A stretch of 64,000 nucleotides of DNA from Holtermannia corniformis. Taxonomy: Eukaryota; Basidiomycota; Tremellomycetes; Holtermanniales. Shown here piece by piece: positions 9,812-21,746 of this stretch (position 1 is its first letter; every line of letters starts with the position of its first letter). The stretch lies in assembly GCA_001599935.1 (NCBI GenBank), contig BCIJ01000016.1:236698-300697 (forward strand), given 5' to 3'. The notes under the pieces are model-generated. The model did not search any database. It was not told the DNA's origin and saw only the letters and a list, made by a program, of their open reading frames with translations. The translations under genes and the position numbers were made by a program.

Positions 9812-12800
9812 ATGGCACCGGGCATCTCGTACGATGACCAGGGCGCGCTGGCGTCATACTTTGCCATCACCTTCCTCTCGCTCGTCTTGGTGCCAACAAC
9901 CCTCGTCTGGCTGACACCGAGCAAGGACAGAGGTCAGTCCGTGGCCTCTGATAGCAGAGCCGCACTCTGCGTGCAGCAGCGTCTTGCAACCTAGCTCCGG
10001 CCTATACGCCTCGTATCGTAGCACCCGCTGACACGTCCCCACCTAACAGCACGCAAGACCGCACGCTGCCACTGCTCGGAATGCGCACGCAACGAAACCA
10101 GGCTGAAACAGCTCAAAGGCTCACGCCTGTCCCAGCGCATCGGCACAAAAGCAGCAGTGCTCGCGATCGGCTGGATCGCGTTTGCCTACCTCGCGTACAA
10201 CATCGCCAACGCGCCAAAGGGCGAACACGTCGTCTACAACCCGTTTGAGATTTTAGGCCTCGGATCGGTGAGTGGCTGCGCTCTGTGGCCTTTGTGCGGA
10301 GAGAACAGGGCGCTGGCAGGGATCAAATGGGGCGGATCGCGTCGGTTGCGACAATGTTTGGCGCGAGTCGATGCACTGCAGACGGCACCCACAACCGGTT
10401 CGCTCTGGTACGCCTCCACTCGCGTGGTGAAACACGTCGACTTTGGACCACCGTGACGTACCAGCGCGCTGTACAGGCATCGCTACCAAGCCATGATCAG
10501 AGAGCTCCAATCTCGGGGCAATAGGCAACCGTCGCTCACACACGCAAGATACACCATTCTGCGCAGGTCATGTGGTAGGACCTTGTTACGCCCGCATGCC
10601 GTTCCGACGCACTTGATGCGAGTGTCTGGCGCAGGCGCTCGGCTGGACCTGAAAGCGGATACCGAGTCACGTACGACTGAAGCCCTCGGCTCGCCTCGGC
10701 CGACGTGCAAGGGTACGAGCCTGAAACCCGTTGCGAAGCGCAGACGGTCGGCTATAGATCGATGCGTTCGATCTATTGCGCCCAACGATGCGCTTGGCTC
10801 CTTGGTCTCTCCCGCGCCTGCGCCCGGTGACTTTTGGCAGGGTACCGCTACTGTCAGCTGCCAGGTAACCGAAGGGCGGGGCGTCGTCACCACGTCCAAG
10901 CGTCAATGAAAGCAGCTGGTGGCCTGCGCGTTACCTGTCAGATGGGATGGCTATCCGTCGCGTTACTATCAACCGCTGCGTGTCCTGTTTGTCTGAGCCA
11001 GTCATGCACAATCGATCGATTCGCTCGACAGGAGGACACTGCCGATCCAACGGCTGATCATGGCACGCTCGAGAGGCGCAATGATTGATACTGCCACCGT
11101 CGCTCATTGTCCGGTGACCACGACAGCTTGAGCCTGCTAGTCGTAGAGTATCGAACACGGAGCGTTGCGATGCGCGTATCCGGGAGCCAGCCAAACCCAG
11201 ATCGGACATGCCGCGCTCGTAAGCGCATGACTACCAACTCGCACCTCGGCGTGATGGCGCTCGCAAAGTGGATCTTTACCAGATGATGTCTGATAGCTGC
11301 AGACGTCTTGATGGTCTCCACACAGCGGCGTGGCGGTCTAGCGTTGCCGTCGCCGCCTACGGGATCCGGTCCGGCGGGATGTAATGCCACCGCCGATGAT
11401 GCTTTCTCCATAAATGCACTCGGCTTGGAACGAGCCGAGTGCTGCAGACGGAACCAAGCCTACAAGTAGAAGCAAGGCGCAGATGGTTGGGACTCGTATC
11501 GCCCCGTTTGTTCCAACGGCTTTCAATCGTCCTTTGCCGGTGACTCGTTGGGAACCACTGCTGCACTTGAATGACTACTCGCGCGGTGTCGTTGCCAGCT
11601 AGGTTATCCGATACTTGCGGAACGTTATTGCAGATGTTTGGCCACGAGTGGATGCTGATGCGGCCTCGCCGCCGCTGCAAGGATAGGTCGTCTTGCAACG
11701 CGGCTGGACCGCTAGACCGCTGGCACACTGGCAGTGCCGAGGTGTTTGATGCTGCGCACCGCAGTGGCACTGTTAATGCCACGCGCAGCACCAGCACCAC
11801 CGAGCCAGCGAGAGGGGCTGGGCTGATCGCAACGGTCTTGACGACTCGCACGACGCTAGCCTGATATACGAAGGCGGCGCGTCCGCCTCTGTCTTCTAGC
11901 ATGTACGCCGGGGTGAACCAATCCGGCCGTCGGATTTGTCTCTACGCGGAATAACGGCACGCTGCTGTCATACTGCTCTGAACCAACCTCGAGTGAACCG
12001 ATCAGTTGCTGGGACTGCTGGTCGCAAACTCGCAAGCGCCAAGTCGCGCTTCGCGGCGAACTCTAGGTGATGGGAAGACAGACCTACGTCCTATAGCAGA
12101 CGTTTCGCTCGTACCCATCATGGAACCAGCGATTGATAATCCTCGGCGCTGACCACCATCCTAGTCAAGCACGGAAAAGCAGATCAAGAAGCACTACAAG
12201 AAGCTTAGTCTGCAATTGTGGGTAACCCGATTCCACGACCACAGCGATCAGGGCTGACACGGTCGCAGCCATCCCGACAAGATCAAGTTGTCCGAGAACC
12301 AGACGCAAGAGGATGCCGATGCGCGCTTTGTCGAGCTCACAAAGGCTTACAAGGCGTTAGTCGCCCCGTGCACAGCGTTATGTTCTCACCCACCGCAGGC
12401 TGACCGACGAGGTCGTCCGAGAAAACCTGGCAAAGTATGGTAACCCCGACGGCCCTCAACAGCGCGAAGACAAGATTGCGATCCCGCAATGGGTCATCGA
12501 GGGCAAGAACAACATCTGGGTCCTTGGCGCGTACGGCTTGGTGCTGGGTGGAGCGATCCCCTACGCCGTGGTATGTTGATTGTGACCTACAGGATCGATC
12601 CTGACGTTCACAGGGCCGCTGGTGGTTCTCCCAGCGCGAACTCACGCGCGACGGCACACTCAATGCCACGGCCGAACTCATCTTCAAAAAGTTGACGGAT
12701 GAGATCGACTTTGCCGCCATCATTGCCCTGATTGCGTCCTCGTTTGAGCTGCGCCGGCTCTTGGGCGGCGCTGGTGTCGATAAGAAAAAGGCAAAGGGCG

Positions 12801-14281
12801 CGAACAAGAAGGCGCTCAAGAAGGAACGTGCGGGCAAGATCGAGGAGCTCGAGAAGGATGTCATGCAGCGGGCTGAAGAGTGGGGTGTCGAAGGCGTCAT
12901 GTCTGGCCAGGTGGGTAGCGACCAGAGCAGCGGGATCCAACTGAGTGAATTAGTATACGAGTGGACCGAACCGCCACGCCGCGGTGTTGCTGTGGAGTCA
13001 CCTGCTGCGGATCGATGTCGAGCCCGAGCTCGAAAAGGGTGGGTTGGGCTAGCATTTGGTCAGACTTTCAGCTAACGGCCTCAGAACGCCTCGCTGTCCT
13101 TCGCGTACTCCCGCCGGTTCTCAACTCGGTCCAACAAGTCGCGCTCAGCCACAACTGGCTCGCGACTTCACTACTTGCCATCTCGCTGCAGCCGCATCTC
13201 GTCCAAGCTCTCCCACCAGGCGTATCACCTCTGCAACAGCTGCCGAAAGTCAACCCCGAGTCGGCAGACCTAGCGGAAGCCAAGGGTGCCGAGGGCTCAA
13301 AGTGGTTGGAAAAGTTTGTAGCAATTGAAGACGAGGTTGAAGAGGTCGAGCTGGCAGAGGCCAAGCAGGTCGCAAAGTCATGGCCTAGACTGGAGGTGGC
13401 CGAGGCCGAGTTCAAGGGTGTGTCGCATACAGCGTCTGGCGCCTGAGCTAATGTACGTTCAGTCGAGGGCGAGAAGATTGTGACTCCCGGCGCGATTGTC
13501 CAGTTCACGTACAAAGTGCGGTATCGCTACCCCGGATCAGCGCCTCTACCTGAAGCCGACGTACCGAAGCTTGCCAACGACGACGAGAAGCCCAATGGCG
13601 ATGCTGAGCACGATGCCGCGCCTGTGGTAGAAAAGGCCGAAGAGGCGGTCGAACCTGTCAAGGAGAAGCTCAAGGCTGCGAGCGAGGTCGTTCCCGAACC
13701 TAATGGCTATGCTCATGCCCCTTGCTGGCCTCAAGTGGGTCTCCCGCACGCATAACATGTCAATCGCTGAACCGCAATAGCATCGCAAGCCCCACTGGTG
13801 GGTGTTGATCGGCGACACCAAACTCAACCGAGTCATCGTCCAGCCCTCGCGCATCACCGACATCCCCATGCCAAAACCGGATGGCTCGTTGTCCGAGCCG
13901 CGCGAGTTCAAGCTGCAGTTCCAGGCGCCGCCGCAACCGGGCGTGTACACTTTCTTTGCGTACTGGAAGAGTGATACGTGGCTGGGCGCCGACGTGTCGA
14001 AGAATGTCGTGGTACGTTTAGCTGTGCGTGCGTGTCGTTAACTGACGGCTTTGCAGTTGAAAGTGGAAGACGCTTCGTTGTTGGAGCAAGAGGAGAGCGA
14101 CGACGATATCTCTGATCCCGAGGAGGACTCGCTGGCGGGACAGATGGCGCAGATGCGCGGCGGCGCAGTCAAGAAGAGTGCAGTGCATGGCGAGGACGAG
14201 AGCAGTGAAGAAGAGTCGAGCGACGAAGAGGGGCCGGCCAACAAGCGGCCAGTGGACAGCTCGGACAGTGACAGTGACTAG
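9812..14281 (+). CDS. SEC63: Sec63, ER translocon J-domain subunit
   Basis: Sec63 recruits BiP/Kar2 to the Sec61 channel for post-translational import into the ER. Eleven exons (9812-9932, 10050-10267, 12165-12217, 12269-12355, 12399-12570, 12614-12910, 12954-13038, 13085-13417, 13463-13734, 13781-14011, 14057-14281) give 697 residues with every phase consistent. An N-terminal membrane segment (FAITFLSLVLVPTTLVWL) and a second one (AAVLAIGWIAFAYLAYNIA) precede the lumenal J domain: NPFEILGLGSS, KQIKKHYKKLSLQF, then HPDK with the essential HPD. The third membrane segment is VLGAYGLVLGGAIPYAV. The Sec63/Brl domain follows (RHAAVLLWSHLLRIDVEPEL; GEKIVTPGAIVQFTYKVRYR), and the tail is acidic (DDDISDPEEDS; ESSEEESSDEE). 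Intron 2 interrupts the J domain and is 1897 nt long. Confidence 0.93.
10268..12164 (+). other. SEC63: Giant (1897-nt) intron 2 of SEC63
   Basis: Donor GTGAGT directly after ILGLGS and acceptor CCATCCTAG before the S-T-E-K-Q-I-K-K exon. Several open frames lie inside (for example minus strand 11357-11902), but none shows domain-like sequence or a plausible splice pattern. No transposon domains or long repeats were recognised. It is by far the longest intron in the window. Confidence 0.75.
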
Positions 14282-14367
14282 CATCTGCATGCAGTAATCA
14301 GCATCACCATGTACGCGCCGATACCAAGAGATTCATCAGAGGTACAACACAACCCGCTCAACCCATC

Positions 14368-17300
14368 TCATGTGGACGGCTGCGACGCTATCCGCGACTC
14401 GAGCAAGGCTTCAAGCTTGTTTGCTCGGCTCTCCGTCTGAGCGCCCTCTTTGGCCTCAATCTCTGCCAGTTCTCCAGCAGATCGTCGGCGGTGGAAAAAG
14501 TCTTCCGTGCCTGCGCAATGTGAGCGACTGAACGGTCGTGAGCATGGCAACGCACCAGGGACAAAGAACATTCGATAGCTTCCGATCGCAATCTTGATGT
14601 CCAAGCCGCTCTTGACATCAAACACTTCGTTGCCGGCGCTCGCGGGGAGTTCGATGAGGTTTCTTATACCGTCAGTTGGAGCACTATATCGCCAGTTGCA
14701 GCACTCACCGTCTCAGCAATGGGGCTTCAACGCGGTGCGCCAAGCCTTCCGTCGGGTGCGTCTGGTATAGTCAGCACTCGTGCTCTCCTCAAACTGCTGC
14801 ACAGCGTACCAGGACAAAGCTATCAATGTACTGCCTCCACTTTTGCTCGGCCGTCTCGGCATCATCAATCGTCAAGTCATCCTTGCCCAGCAGCTGGATC
14901 GTCAACGTGTCGGACGCGGCGTGCTAGTGACCGTCAGCGCAAAGCCCAAGACCAAATGAGCCAGACGCACCCATTCAATCTTGAACAGGTTCTCCTCGTG
15001 GCCCAGCACGGTTTCAGTTTGCATACGGTATGCAATTTGTTGACGCGTGGTCGTCTTCTCGGTCGCGCGATCGCGCTTCAGCAGTAAAAGCACCTCTTGG
15101 CTTCGCATGTCGCCGAGGATAGTCTGGGTCTGATGATGGTCAGCTTGACCCTTGCCCGCAGCCAGTCACACACCTGCTTGACAATGGCGGCAACAACACG
15201 ATCCACCGTGAACATGGTGTACGCCTTGGTATCGTACATCAACCTCAGCGTCTCCTCGAACCCATTGACGTCGATCTCGTTTTCAAATAGCCGCTCGCAA
15301 AGACCCAACAAGTAAGAGTAGTACTCTGCGGCCGGGTTGGTACCCTCAAGTACGTCACTGTACGGCGCCAGACCGTCGGTGAGGCCCAATTCGTGCGCGA
15401 GTGGGTTGATCGGCTTCTTTGCCGGGATCGTCTTTGCGAGGTTGGCACCGTATTCCTTGCAGGCGAGGAGGCGCGAGTAGAGAATCTGGCATTGTCAGCG
15501 TGATCGCTGCTAGAGTCGTATAACGCACCTGAAGCAGACGAATCAAGACGTAGAAAGCCTGGTTGGCAAAGAAGTTGCCCTTGCGCTGAGGCTTTTTGGT
15601 CGCCGATGATCCCGCCCCATCGGTCGACAGTGCGGGTGATTCGGCCGGAGTGTCCATTTGCACCCATGTCTCTTCGGCAGCGGCCGAGCCAGCATTTCCC
15701 TTCTCGAGCGCCTCGGCGACAGCTTGAGCCTCGACGGGCGGTGGGATGGGCGTTTCGGCGCCGTCTGCAGTGCCTTCGAGTGCAGGCGTGCCCTCGACAG
15801 AGATGGTACCTTCTGCGGGCTCAGCGTCCGCGGCTGGGCCCGGCGTCGAGTCGTCCCGCTTGGCTCGAGCACTCTTCTCCTGAGCTGCAGCCTGCTTGAG
15901 CAATCGCTTGCGCAGGTCATCTGCGCCGTTCCCGAGTGCCGTCTTCTTGCCGCGGCGCGCATCATCCTCATCGGCCGCACTGTGTCCCGCGTCCGAATCG
16001 GCCTCTGACGGATCCTCGTCTTCATTGCCCGTATGCTCGGCATCTCCGAAATCGGCGTCAAACTCGGCCTTGTCGAGCAAGAAGAAGAGCGGGACAAAGT
16101 CGCGAAGGCAGTCTTCAATCTTGTTCTTGTCGGCGGCTGCGAGCTGACCCGAGACGCGGTCAAGGTACGAGATGACGAGCTTGATCGCGTCCTTGAGCAC
16201 GTCCTTGTCGGCAAACTTGAACGCAAAGTGGTGGCGTGTACGCGATACGGCAGCCGAGGGGTCGATCATGGCCGCACGGCGGTGGCACTGCTCCTTGCGC
16301 AAGGCTTCAATCTCGGTGATGAGCGTCTTTGGTGCAATCGTCTTCTTGTCGTTGGCCTTGAACTGCGTGCCCTGGTGGTCGAGCGCCTTGTAAAAGTTCT
16401 TGGCGTCTTGCTCGCGCCATACGCGGTTCCACTCGCGCTGGGCACGCTTCCATTCTTCGTCCTTGCTCTTGAGGCGTTCGAGCACGATCGGGAGCGCAAC
16501 GACGGGCTGTTCGTGCAAAGCCTTGATCACCTCGGGTCTGAGCACTGTCAGCGCCGCATCATCCAGTCAGGCGCACTTACCCAACCTGCGGCCCATACAC
16601 CTTCTTGATGATCCTCTGATAGATCGACTTGCTCTGACCGCCAAGGCCCGCCTTGAGCGTAAAGTGAGCGCGCTCGTCCGGGTCCATCGTCTGGATCTTG
16701 GCATGGAGCGGCTCGAGCAACGCAATCGTGCGCAGGTTGGCCTCAATGTGGTAATCGTACTCGTGGCGTTCCTCTTCCGACTTGTGCAGGGCTTCTTCGA
16801 AAATGTTCTTCTTGTGTGCAATGAACGGCGCAGAGTCCTCCGAAGCCCAGGTCGGGTGCGAGACCCACTCGTCGTTGAGGACCTCCCAGCACATTGCGTC
16901 GCGGCCCGTGCAGGCGACGTTGACGTCCTACCGACATCAGTTGGGGTCCATCGCCCTCCGCAGCACTCACCGATTTTGGCAACCGACGGTAGCTCGGGCC
17001 GAACGGCTGGCACCTCAGCAAGTCAATCTTGGGCTTGTCCATCATCGGCGTGTTCTCGACCACGCCAGCATCGACGCCAATCATGTTTGCAAACCCGCTA
17101 CTGCGCCCAACCTCGTCTGCGCCAACGACCGTCTTGAACAACGGCCAGATGTCGGCCGTCTCACCGATGAACATTGCCGCGCGCTCGACGAGGATCTTGG
17201 TGTCAATCATGTCTTGGGTGAACAGGTTGATGAGCTTGAGGAATTCGTGATAGACGACCTTGTCGTCGATGTGCTTCTTGACCTTGTCAAAGAAGGCGAC

Positions 17301-19059
17301 TTCGTCAGGGGATGCGAGCGTCTGTGGGAGCGGGATCGTCGGTGGCACAGAAGGACCGCTGTAGTCGTCGTCGTGCGATGGACTGTCGGCCTTGTGTGCG
17401 AGCTTTGGCTTCTTCTGCTAGAGATGTCAGTTTGGGCACAGCAGATCTCTAGAGCACTCACCCGCTGCCCGCCAGGAGCTTTGGTCGGGTCGGCCTGGCC
17501 ACGACGCTTCTTGACAGCGCCGGGAGCCGGGGCGTCCTTGTCCTTGCTCGATCGCTTGCTCTGCGGCTTTTCCTGAAAGCTAGAACCAGCGAGCATCGAC
17601 TGCGCACCGGCCGCCTGCATAAACGAGCCGAGCGCGCCACCACTGCCATTCTCCGGCAAGAACTGCTTAAACTCGTCGAGGAGATCGGGCGCGTTGTTGA
17701 ACAGCTGCGTGACCTGCTGGTAGACCTCTGCAATGTCCTTGGTGTCGCGCTGGTACGTCTGCAGGATCTCGAGAAACTGCTTGTAAGTCTCGGGGTCCGA
17801 GTTGAACCGGTTCTTGATCTTGTTGACAAACGAAATGGCGTGGTTGAACTCGACCATCTGGCCTTGGCCTGGTCGACCGGTGGCGACGGCGGCGGCGGGG
17901 TTCTGGTGACCACCAGCGTGACCGCCATTCTGCAGACCTCCCGAGGCAAGGAATTGGGCGGCACCCGGGGTGGATGGACCGGATGGGGGTGCGGGGTTGG
18001 TGTGAGACGGGATTGGGATCTGCGGCAGGTTGTTGGGGTTGCCGTGGCCGGTGATGTGGGCGTGCGGGATCGCCTCGGGCTGTGAAGGGTGCCGAGGTTG
18101 GGTGTGTGAGATTGGGGATTGTCCGTGTGCTGGCAGGGGTTGGGCAGGCCCGCCGTACTGGCCTGGTGTTGTGACCGATACGGGGGGTAGAGTCGGTCGG
18201 GCGGTTGCCGCCATTGCAGCCTCGCGAGCTTCTTTAGCCTCTCGATCGGCCTTTTCTCTGCGCTCGCGGTCGGCAGCCGCGAACCCTCCTGGTACCTGGG
18301 AGACTGTGCCCGTCGGTGTAGTGACGGTGATCAAGCCGCGCTCGTCGCCCTCGCCGCCGAGACACTCGATGCGGTATCCTGGCGGTAGAAAAGTGTTGAA
18401 GCCCTGGATGAGCGATGGGTGGCCTCGGAACAGTGTGGATACGCGATCAATGACTCCTGGGGTGTCGATGCTACCGAAATCGTCAGTCAGGTTCTCAACG
18501 GATGCTATAGGCAAATTCACATTTGGCCCTTGAATTCCTTCATCACGTCGAGGAAACGATTATAGACGTCAGGCTGGTCGGAGAATTGGACCTGAAAGAT
18601 GGTCAAGATGGGAAAATGGCCCGGCTATCGATCACTCACCTTGACTTGGTCGAGGTAGCTGAGGGCATCCCGGACGTTGAGGGGCCGGTAGTTGCTCACT
18701 GCAGCGGCCATCGAGATGGGATTGGCCGGTGCTGTTGGTGCGCTCTGTGCCCATTGGCCGTTTGCGTTTGTCAGAGCTGAGGGAGCTGCGGCTACGGCTG
18801 CGATGGCGGCCGTGGCGTTGGCCGCGGCGGTTGACGCGGCGGTTGACGCCGAGTTGGATGGTGACTGCGCGGTGGCGGCATGTTGCGCCTGCGGTTGCTG
18901 AGCTGACTGTAGAGTGGGAGACGAAGCTGCGGACGGGACTGGGGCGGGTTGAGGCTGGGCTGAAGCCAACGGGGCTGTTTGCGGTGGGGTGGGACTCTGT
19001 TCGCGTTTGGGTGGCTGTGACGACAGAGGTTGCTGCTGCTGCTGCTGCTGAGTGTTCAT
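14368..19059 (-). CDS. SIN3: Sin3 transcriptional corepressor scaffold
   Basis: Sin3 holds the Rpd3/HDAC complexes and docks repressors through paired amphipathic helix (PAH) domains. The start MNTQQQQQQQPLSSQPPKRE is at 19059, followed by a Gln/Pro/Ala-rich region. PAH1 begins RPLNVRDALSYLDQVK and continues SLIQGFNTFLPPGYRIE. PAH2 is VEFNHAISFVNKIKNRFNSD to PDLLDEFKQFLP, and PAH3 is DEVAFFDKVKKHIDDKVVYH to ADIWPLFKTVVG. The HDAC-interaction domain follows (KIDLLRCQPFGPSYRRLPKS; RDAMCWEVLNDEWVSHPTWA; HKKNIFEEALHKSEEERHEY). An acidic linker (about 15900-16060) separates it from the C-terminal region (EYYSYLLGLCERLFENEIDV; YDTKAYTMFTVDRVVAAIVK; YRMFFVPGTEDFFHRRR). The stop is at 14368. The protein is roughly 1400 residues, a usual fungal length. 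It is convergent with SEC63 (87 nt). Confidence 0.93.
19031..19050. repeat. (TGC)n microsatellite encoding Gln in SIN3
   Basis: A 20-nt run of TGC triplets on the plus strand that encodes the seven consecutive Gln at residues 4-10 of SIN3 on the minus strand. It is a likely length-variable site. Confidence 0.8.
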
Positions 19060-19349
19060 ACTGGTCAATGTACCGCAGCCATGTACAGCGCCGTGTGCAC
19101 TCTTGTGGATTGTCAACGGCGGGGAGGATGCAGCTTTGGTTGTGGATGCTGGTGCGGTGGCGGCGCGTCACCCGTGGGAAAGTAGAGCCACGCGGCCGTT
19201 TTCGGGAAATCACGTGATCCGCCAATCACCGCAACCGACCGTGGCACCAGAAGCACGACGACCGAGGTGTAGAGGGTGCATGACAACAACGATAGAACAA
19301 CAACCAGGCCCATACGGCGAGATACAACCCGACCGAGTCAAACAACCAA
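19060..19349. promoter_or_regulatory. SIN3 upstream region with a TCACGTGA box
   Basis: 290 nt between the SIN3 start and the end of the secreted-protein gene. The 8-bp palindrome TCACGTGA is at 19210-19217, about 150 nt upstream of the SIN3 ATG. The same box recurs in four other upstream regions of the window. No gene is visible here. Confidence 0.45.
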
Positions 19350-21476
19350 CTACACTCGGAGCGCGCCGGCGTCTACGCAGAGCCGGACGAGGCGCTGCAC
19401 ATAGGCCGAGTCTTGCGCTTTCGAGTCGTAGTGCGTGTTGACAATGTGCTGCATCTCGTCGGGGCATGCCTGCGACCGTCAGCCATCCGTGTGTGAGCTG
19501 TACGCCAAGCAGACTCACATGCGTGTGCTCGGGAGCGTACGAGAGAGCACTGGCGTCGATGCACATCTCGACGAGATCATCAAGACGGTCGGGTGAATGC
19601 GTTTGCGCACCGGCGTTGACGACACCGGTCTTGTCAGATGGGCACGGGACGACGTGCTCGGGCTTCTGACTTGGCTTGAACGTGGCCGGTTTCTTGCCCT
19701 GTGGTGCTCAGTCAACGACAAGCCGAGCGAAAGAGAACAACGACTAACAAGCAAGATGCCACCGCGCGTCGGGGCCAAAAAGGGATCGACCGCGTCTTCG
19801 AGCCCGCCGTTCGGCTTGGGCTTGGCCCCGTCGTTCGGCTTGCCACCGTCCTTGGGCTTTCCACCATCCTGAGGCTTCCCGTTTTGGGCTTTCCCACCGT
19901 CTTGAGGCTTGCCCGCATCCTTGGGCTTGTCATCATTCTTTGGTGCATCTTGCGGCTTGCCATTGTCCTTGGGCTTTCCGCCGTCTTGGGGCTTGCTCTC
20001 GGCCTTGACCTGATCACCATTCTTTGGCGGATCCTGAGGCTTGCTAGCGTCCTTTGGCTTGCCGCCGTCTGCAGGCTTGCCGCCATTGGCCGGTTTTGCC
20101 CCATCGGCCGGTTTACCGCCGTCCTTGGGTTTGCCCCCATCGGCTGGCTTACCCCCGTCTTTGGGCTTAGCGCCGTCCTGGGGTTTGCCATTGCCACCGT
20201 TATCCTTGGGCTTGCCGTTGTCTTTTGGCTTGCCATCGTCTTTGGGCTTCTGGTTTTGCGTCGACTGCCCGTTGACGACCTGAACCATCAGCTCAGCCAG
20301 CGCTTTGTAAAGAGGACCCACCTCGACGACGGGCTTGAGATCGGGTACCGGCAAGCCGTTCGGGCGCTACAACAGTCAACAGTGATCCTACGCAGCGCAT
20401 CCATGCTCCACTCACGCCCTTTGGTCGACCGAGCAGCTGGGTCGTCAAACGGCCATTGTCGTCATTAGGCTCCAATTCGGCAACATTGGGTGAACCACCC
20501 GGCGCCTTGCCACCTTCGGGAACAGGCAGGACCTTGTTGCCCTGGGCGTCATCGACCGGGAGTTGGACTTTGACGTCGGTCGGGCGCTTGCCGTCACTGT
20601 CCTTGACGCCGACGGCGACAACGGGCATGTCGTGCCCCGGCGTCTGGATGACGTGCACCTTTGCACCGTTGTCGTGTTCAACGTCGACCAAACCGTTCTG
20701 GCCGCTGTTGGGCCCACCGGCGTTCGGGTACGTCTTGGCTTGCGCTTGAGGTACTCCATTACCCTTGCCAGTGTCGGTGGGCAGCTGGACCTTGGTTTCG
20801 ACTTGGCCCTTGTTCACGTTGACATCGGCAATCGGCACATCCTTGCCTGGTGTCTTGACGGCTTGTAGGACGGGCTTGTTTCCGTTCGTAACGTCCACAA
20901 CGCCGTTCTGGCCTGAATTGGCCGGTCCGGCGTTAGGGTACGTCTTGGCATTGACGTCTTGGCCGGCCACCGTGTCGTGGAACGAGCCCGACTCGAGCGC
21001 TTTGAGGTCGTTGTTGATGCTCTTGGGGTTGGGCTGGGAGCCCGAAAGGGTGTGTTCGTCGCCAATCTGTGCATGGCTCAGCTGACCGCCACGCGTACTC
21101 ATAGTACCCACCTGCACGTTGCCGACGCGCGAGGCATCAGCTTGAACAGGCTCCTTGCCAGCCTTGCCACTTTGGCTCTGGTCACACGTCGCACAGTCCT
21201 TTGAGAGGACCTATGCTCACATCAGCCTAGCACACTGCAGCGTCAGCAGCGACGCACCCCAACGTTGCCGCTGCGGCTCGCATCCACGCCCGCAAGCCCC
21301 TGCTTGCCATCAAGCGGGACAGAGTTCACCTTGGCCGCTTCGGCGCGCGGCATGACCCGAACGTTACCGAACGGGTCGCAGTCTTTCGAGTTGGCTGCGG
21401 TAGGCACCGGCGCGGCAAACGAGACGCCGGCAGTCGCGAGCAAGGCGAGGATGGTGAATGAAGTGGAAGTTTTCAT
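19350..21476 (-). CDS. Secreted modular repeat protein, function unknown
   Basis: The start MKTSTSFTILALLATAGVSFA is a clear signal peptide with an AAP cleavage region. Exons join at phase 0 around 21262/21211, 20374/20368, 19757/19700 and 19520/19474. After a short Cys-containing N-terminal part come two copies of a module of about 70 residues, one starting AKTYPNAGPANSGQNGVVDV and the other AKTYPNAGGPNSGQNGLVDV, each ending in a KVQLP-type block. Then follows a long highly charged region of GKPKDGG/KPADG repeats (about 19810-20260). The C-terminus has two related Cys units (CPSDKTGVVNAGAQTHSPDR ... LVEMCIDASAL, and CPDEMQHIVNTHYDSKAQDS ... LVRLCVDAGAL). No catalytic motif was recognised. 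A cell-surface or extracellular role, possibly cell-wall binding, is an inference from the signal peptide and repeats. Confidence 0.7.
19810..20260 (-). repeat. GKPKDGG/KPADG coding repeat
   Basis: Degenerate in-frame repeats of 6-8 codons encoding Gly-Lys-Pro-Lys/Ala/Gln-Asp-Gly-Gly units, about twenty in number, inside the secreted protein. The DNA of neighbouring units differs mainly at third positions, so the array is old rather than freshly expanded. Confidence 0.75.
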
Positions 21477-21746
21477 TTTGTTGTTGTTCTTGTTGTTGTT
21501 GTCTTGATAGTCGTTATACGTGTTGCTTTTCGAATGCTGTAGAAGCTGTGGGTCGTAAAGTCGTCAGTCGTGCGCCGAGTCGGAAAGGGGTCTTGCGGAG
21601 GATGAAGAAGAAGCAGCCAGCTAGCGCGGAAGCCTCGAGCTTTATCAGAATCAGCGACGACGATCAGTAAACACAAAGGTGTGTTGGGTTCACAACTGGT
21701 CCGTTCATTCAACCAGGGCTCGGAGGCTGGGCGATCGGATGCATCG
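21477..21746. promoter_or_regulatory. Upstream region of the secreted-protein gene
   Basis: 270 nt before the signal-peptide ATG. Directly upstream of that ATG (21477-21512) lies a TTG-rich run, that is a CAA-rich 5' leader on the coding strand, a typical unstructured leader of well translated fungal mRNAs. No further motif was recognised. Confidence 0.4.

Noticed and set aside
10480..11902. ORFs of 138-181 codons in the SEC63 giant intron
   Set aside because: Basic, unstructured sequence, several without an ATG, no domain, no splice context. Open frames of this size are expected by chance in GC-rich DNA.
15543..16608. Overlapping ORFs of 190-230 codons on both strands inside SIN3
   Set aside because: They are antisense or frame-shifted copies of the SIN3 coding exons with Arg/Ser-rich artefact composition.
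19701..20468. Plus-strand 255-codon ORF with Leu/Gly repeats opposite the secreted protein
   Set aside because: It is the complement of the GKPKDGG repeat; the hydrophobic LGLAxxLG pattern comes from the repeat DNA. The minus strand has the signal peptide and splice structure.
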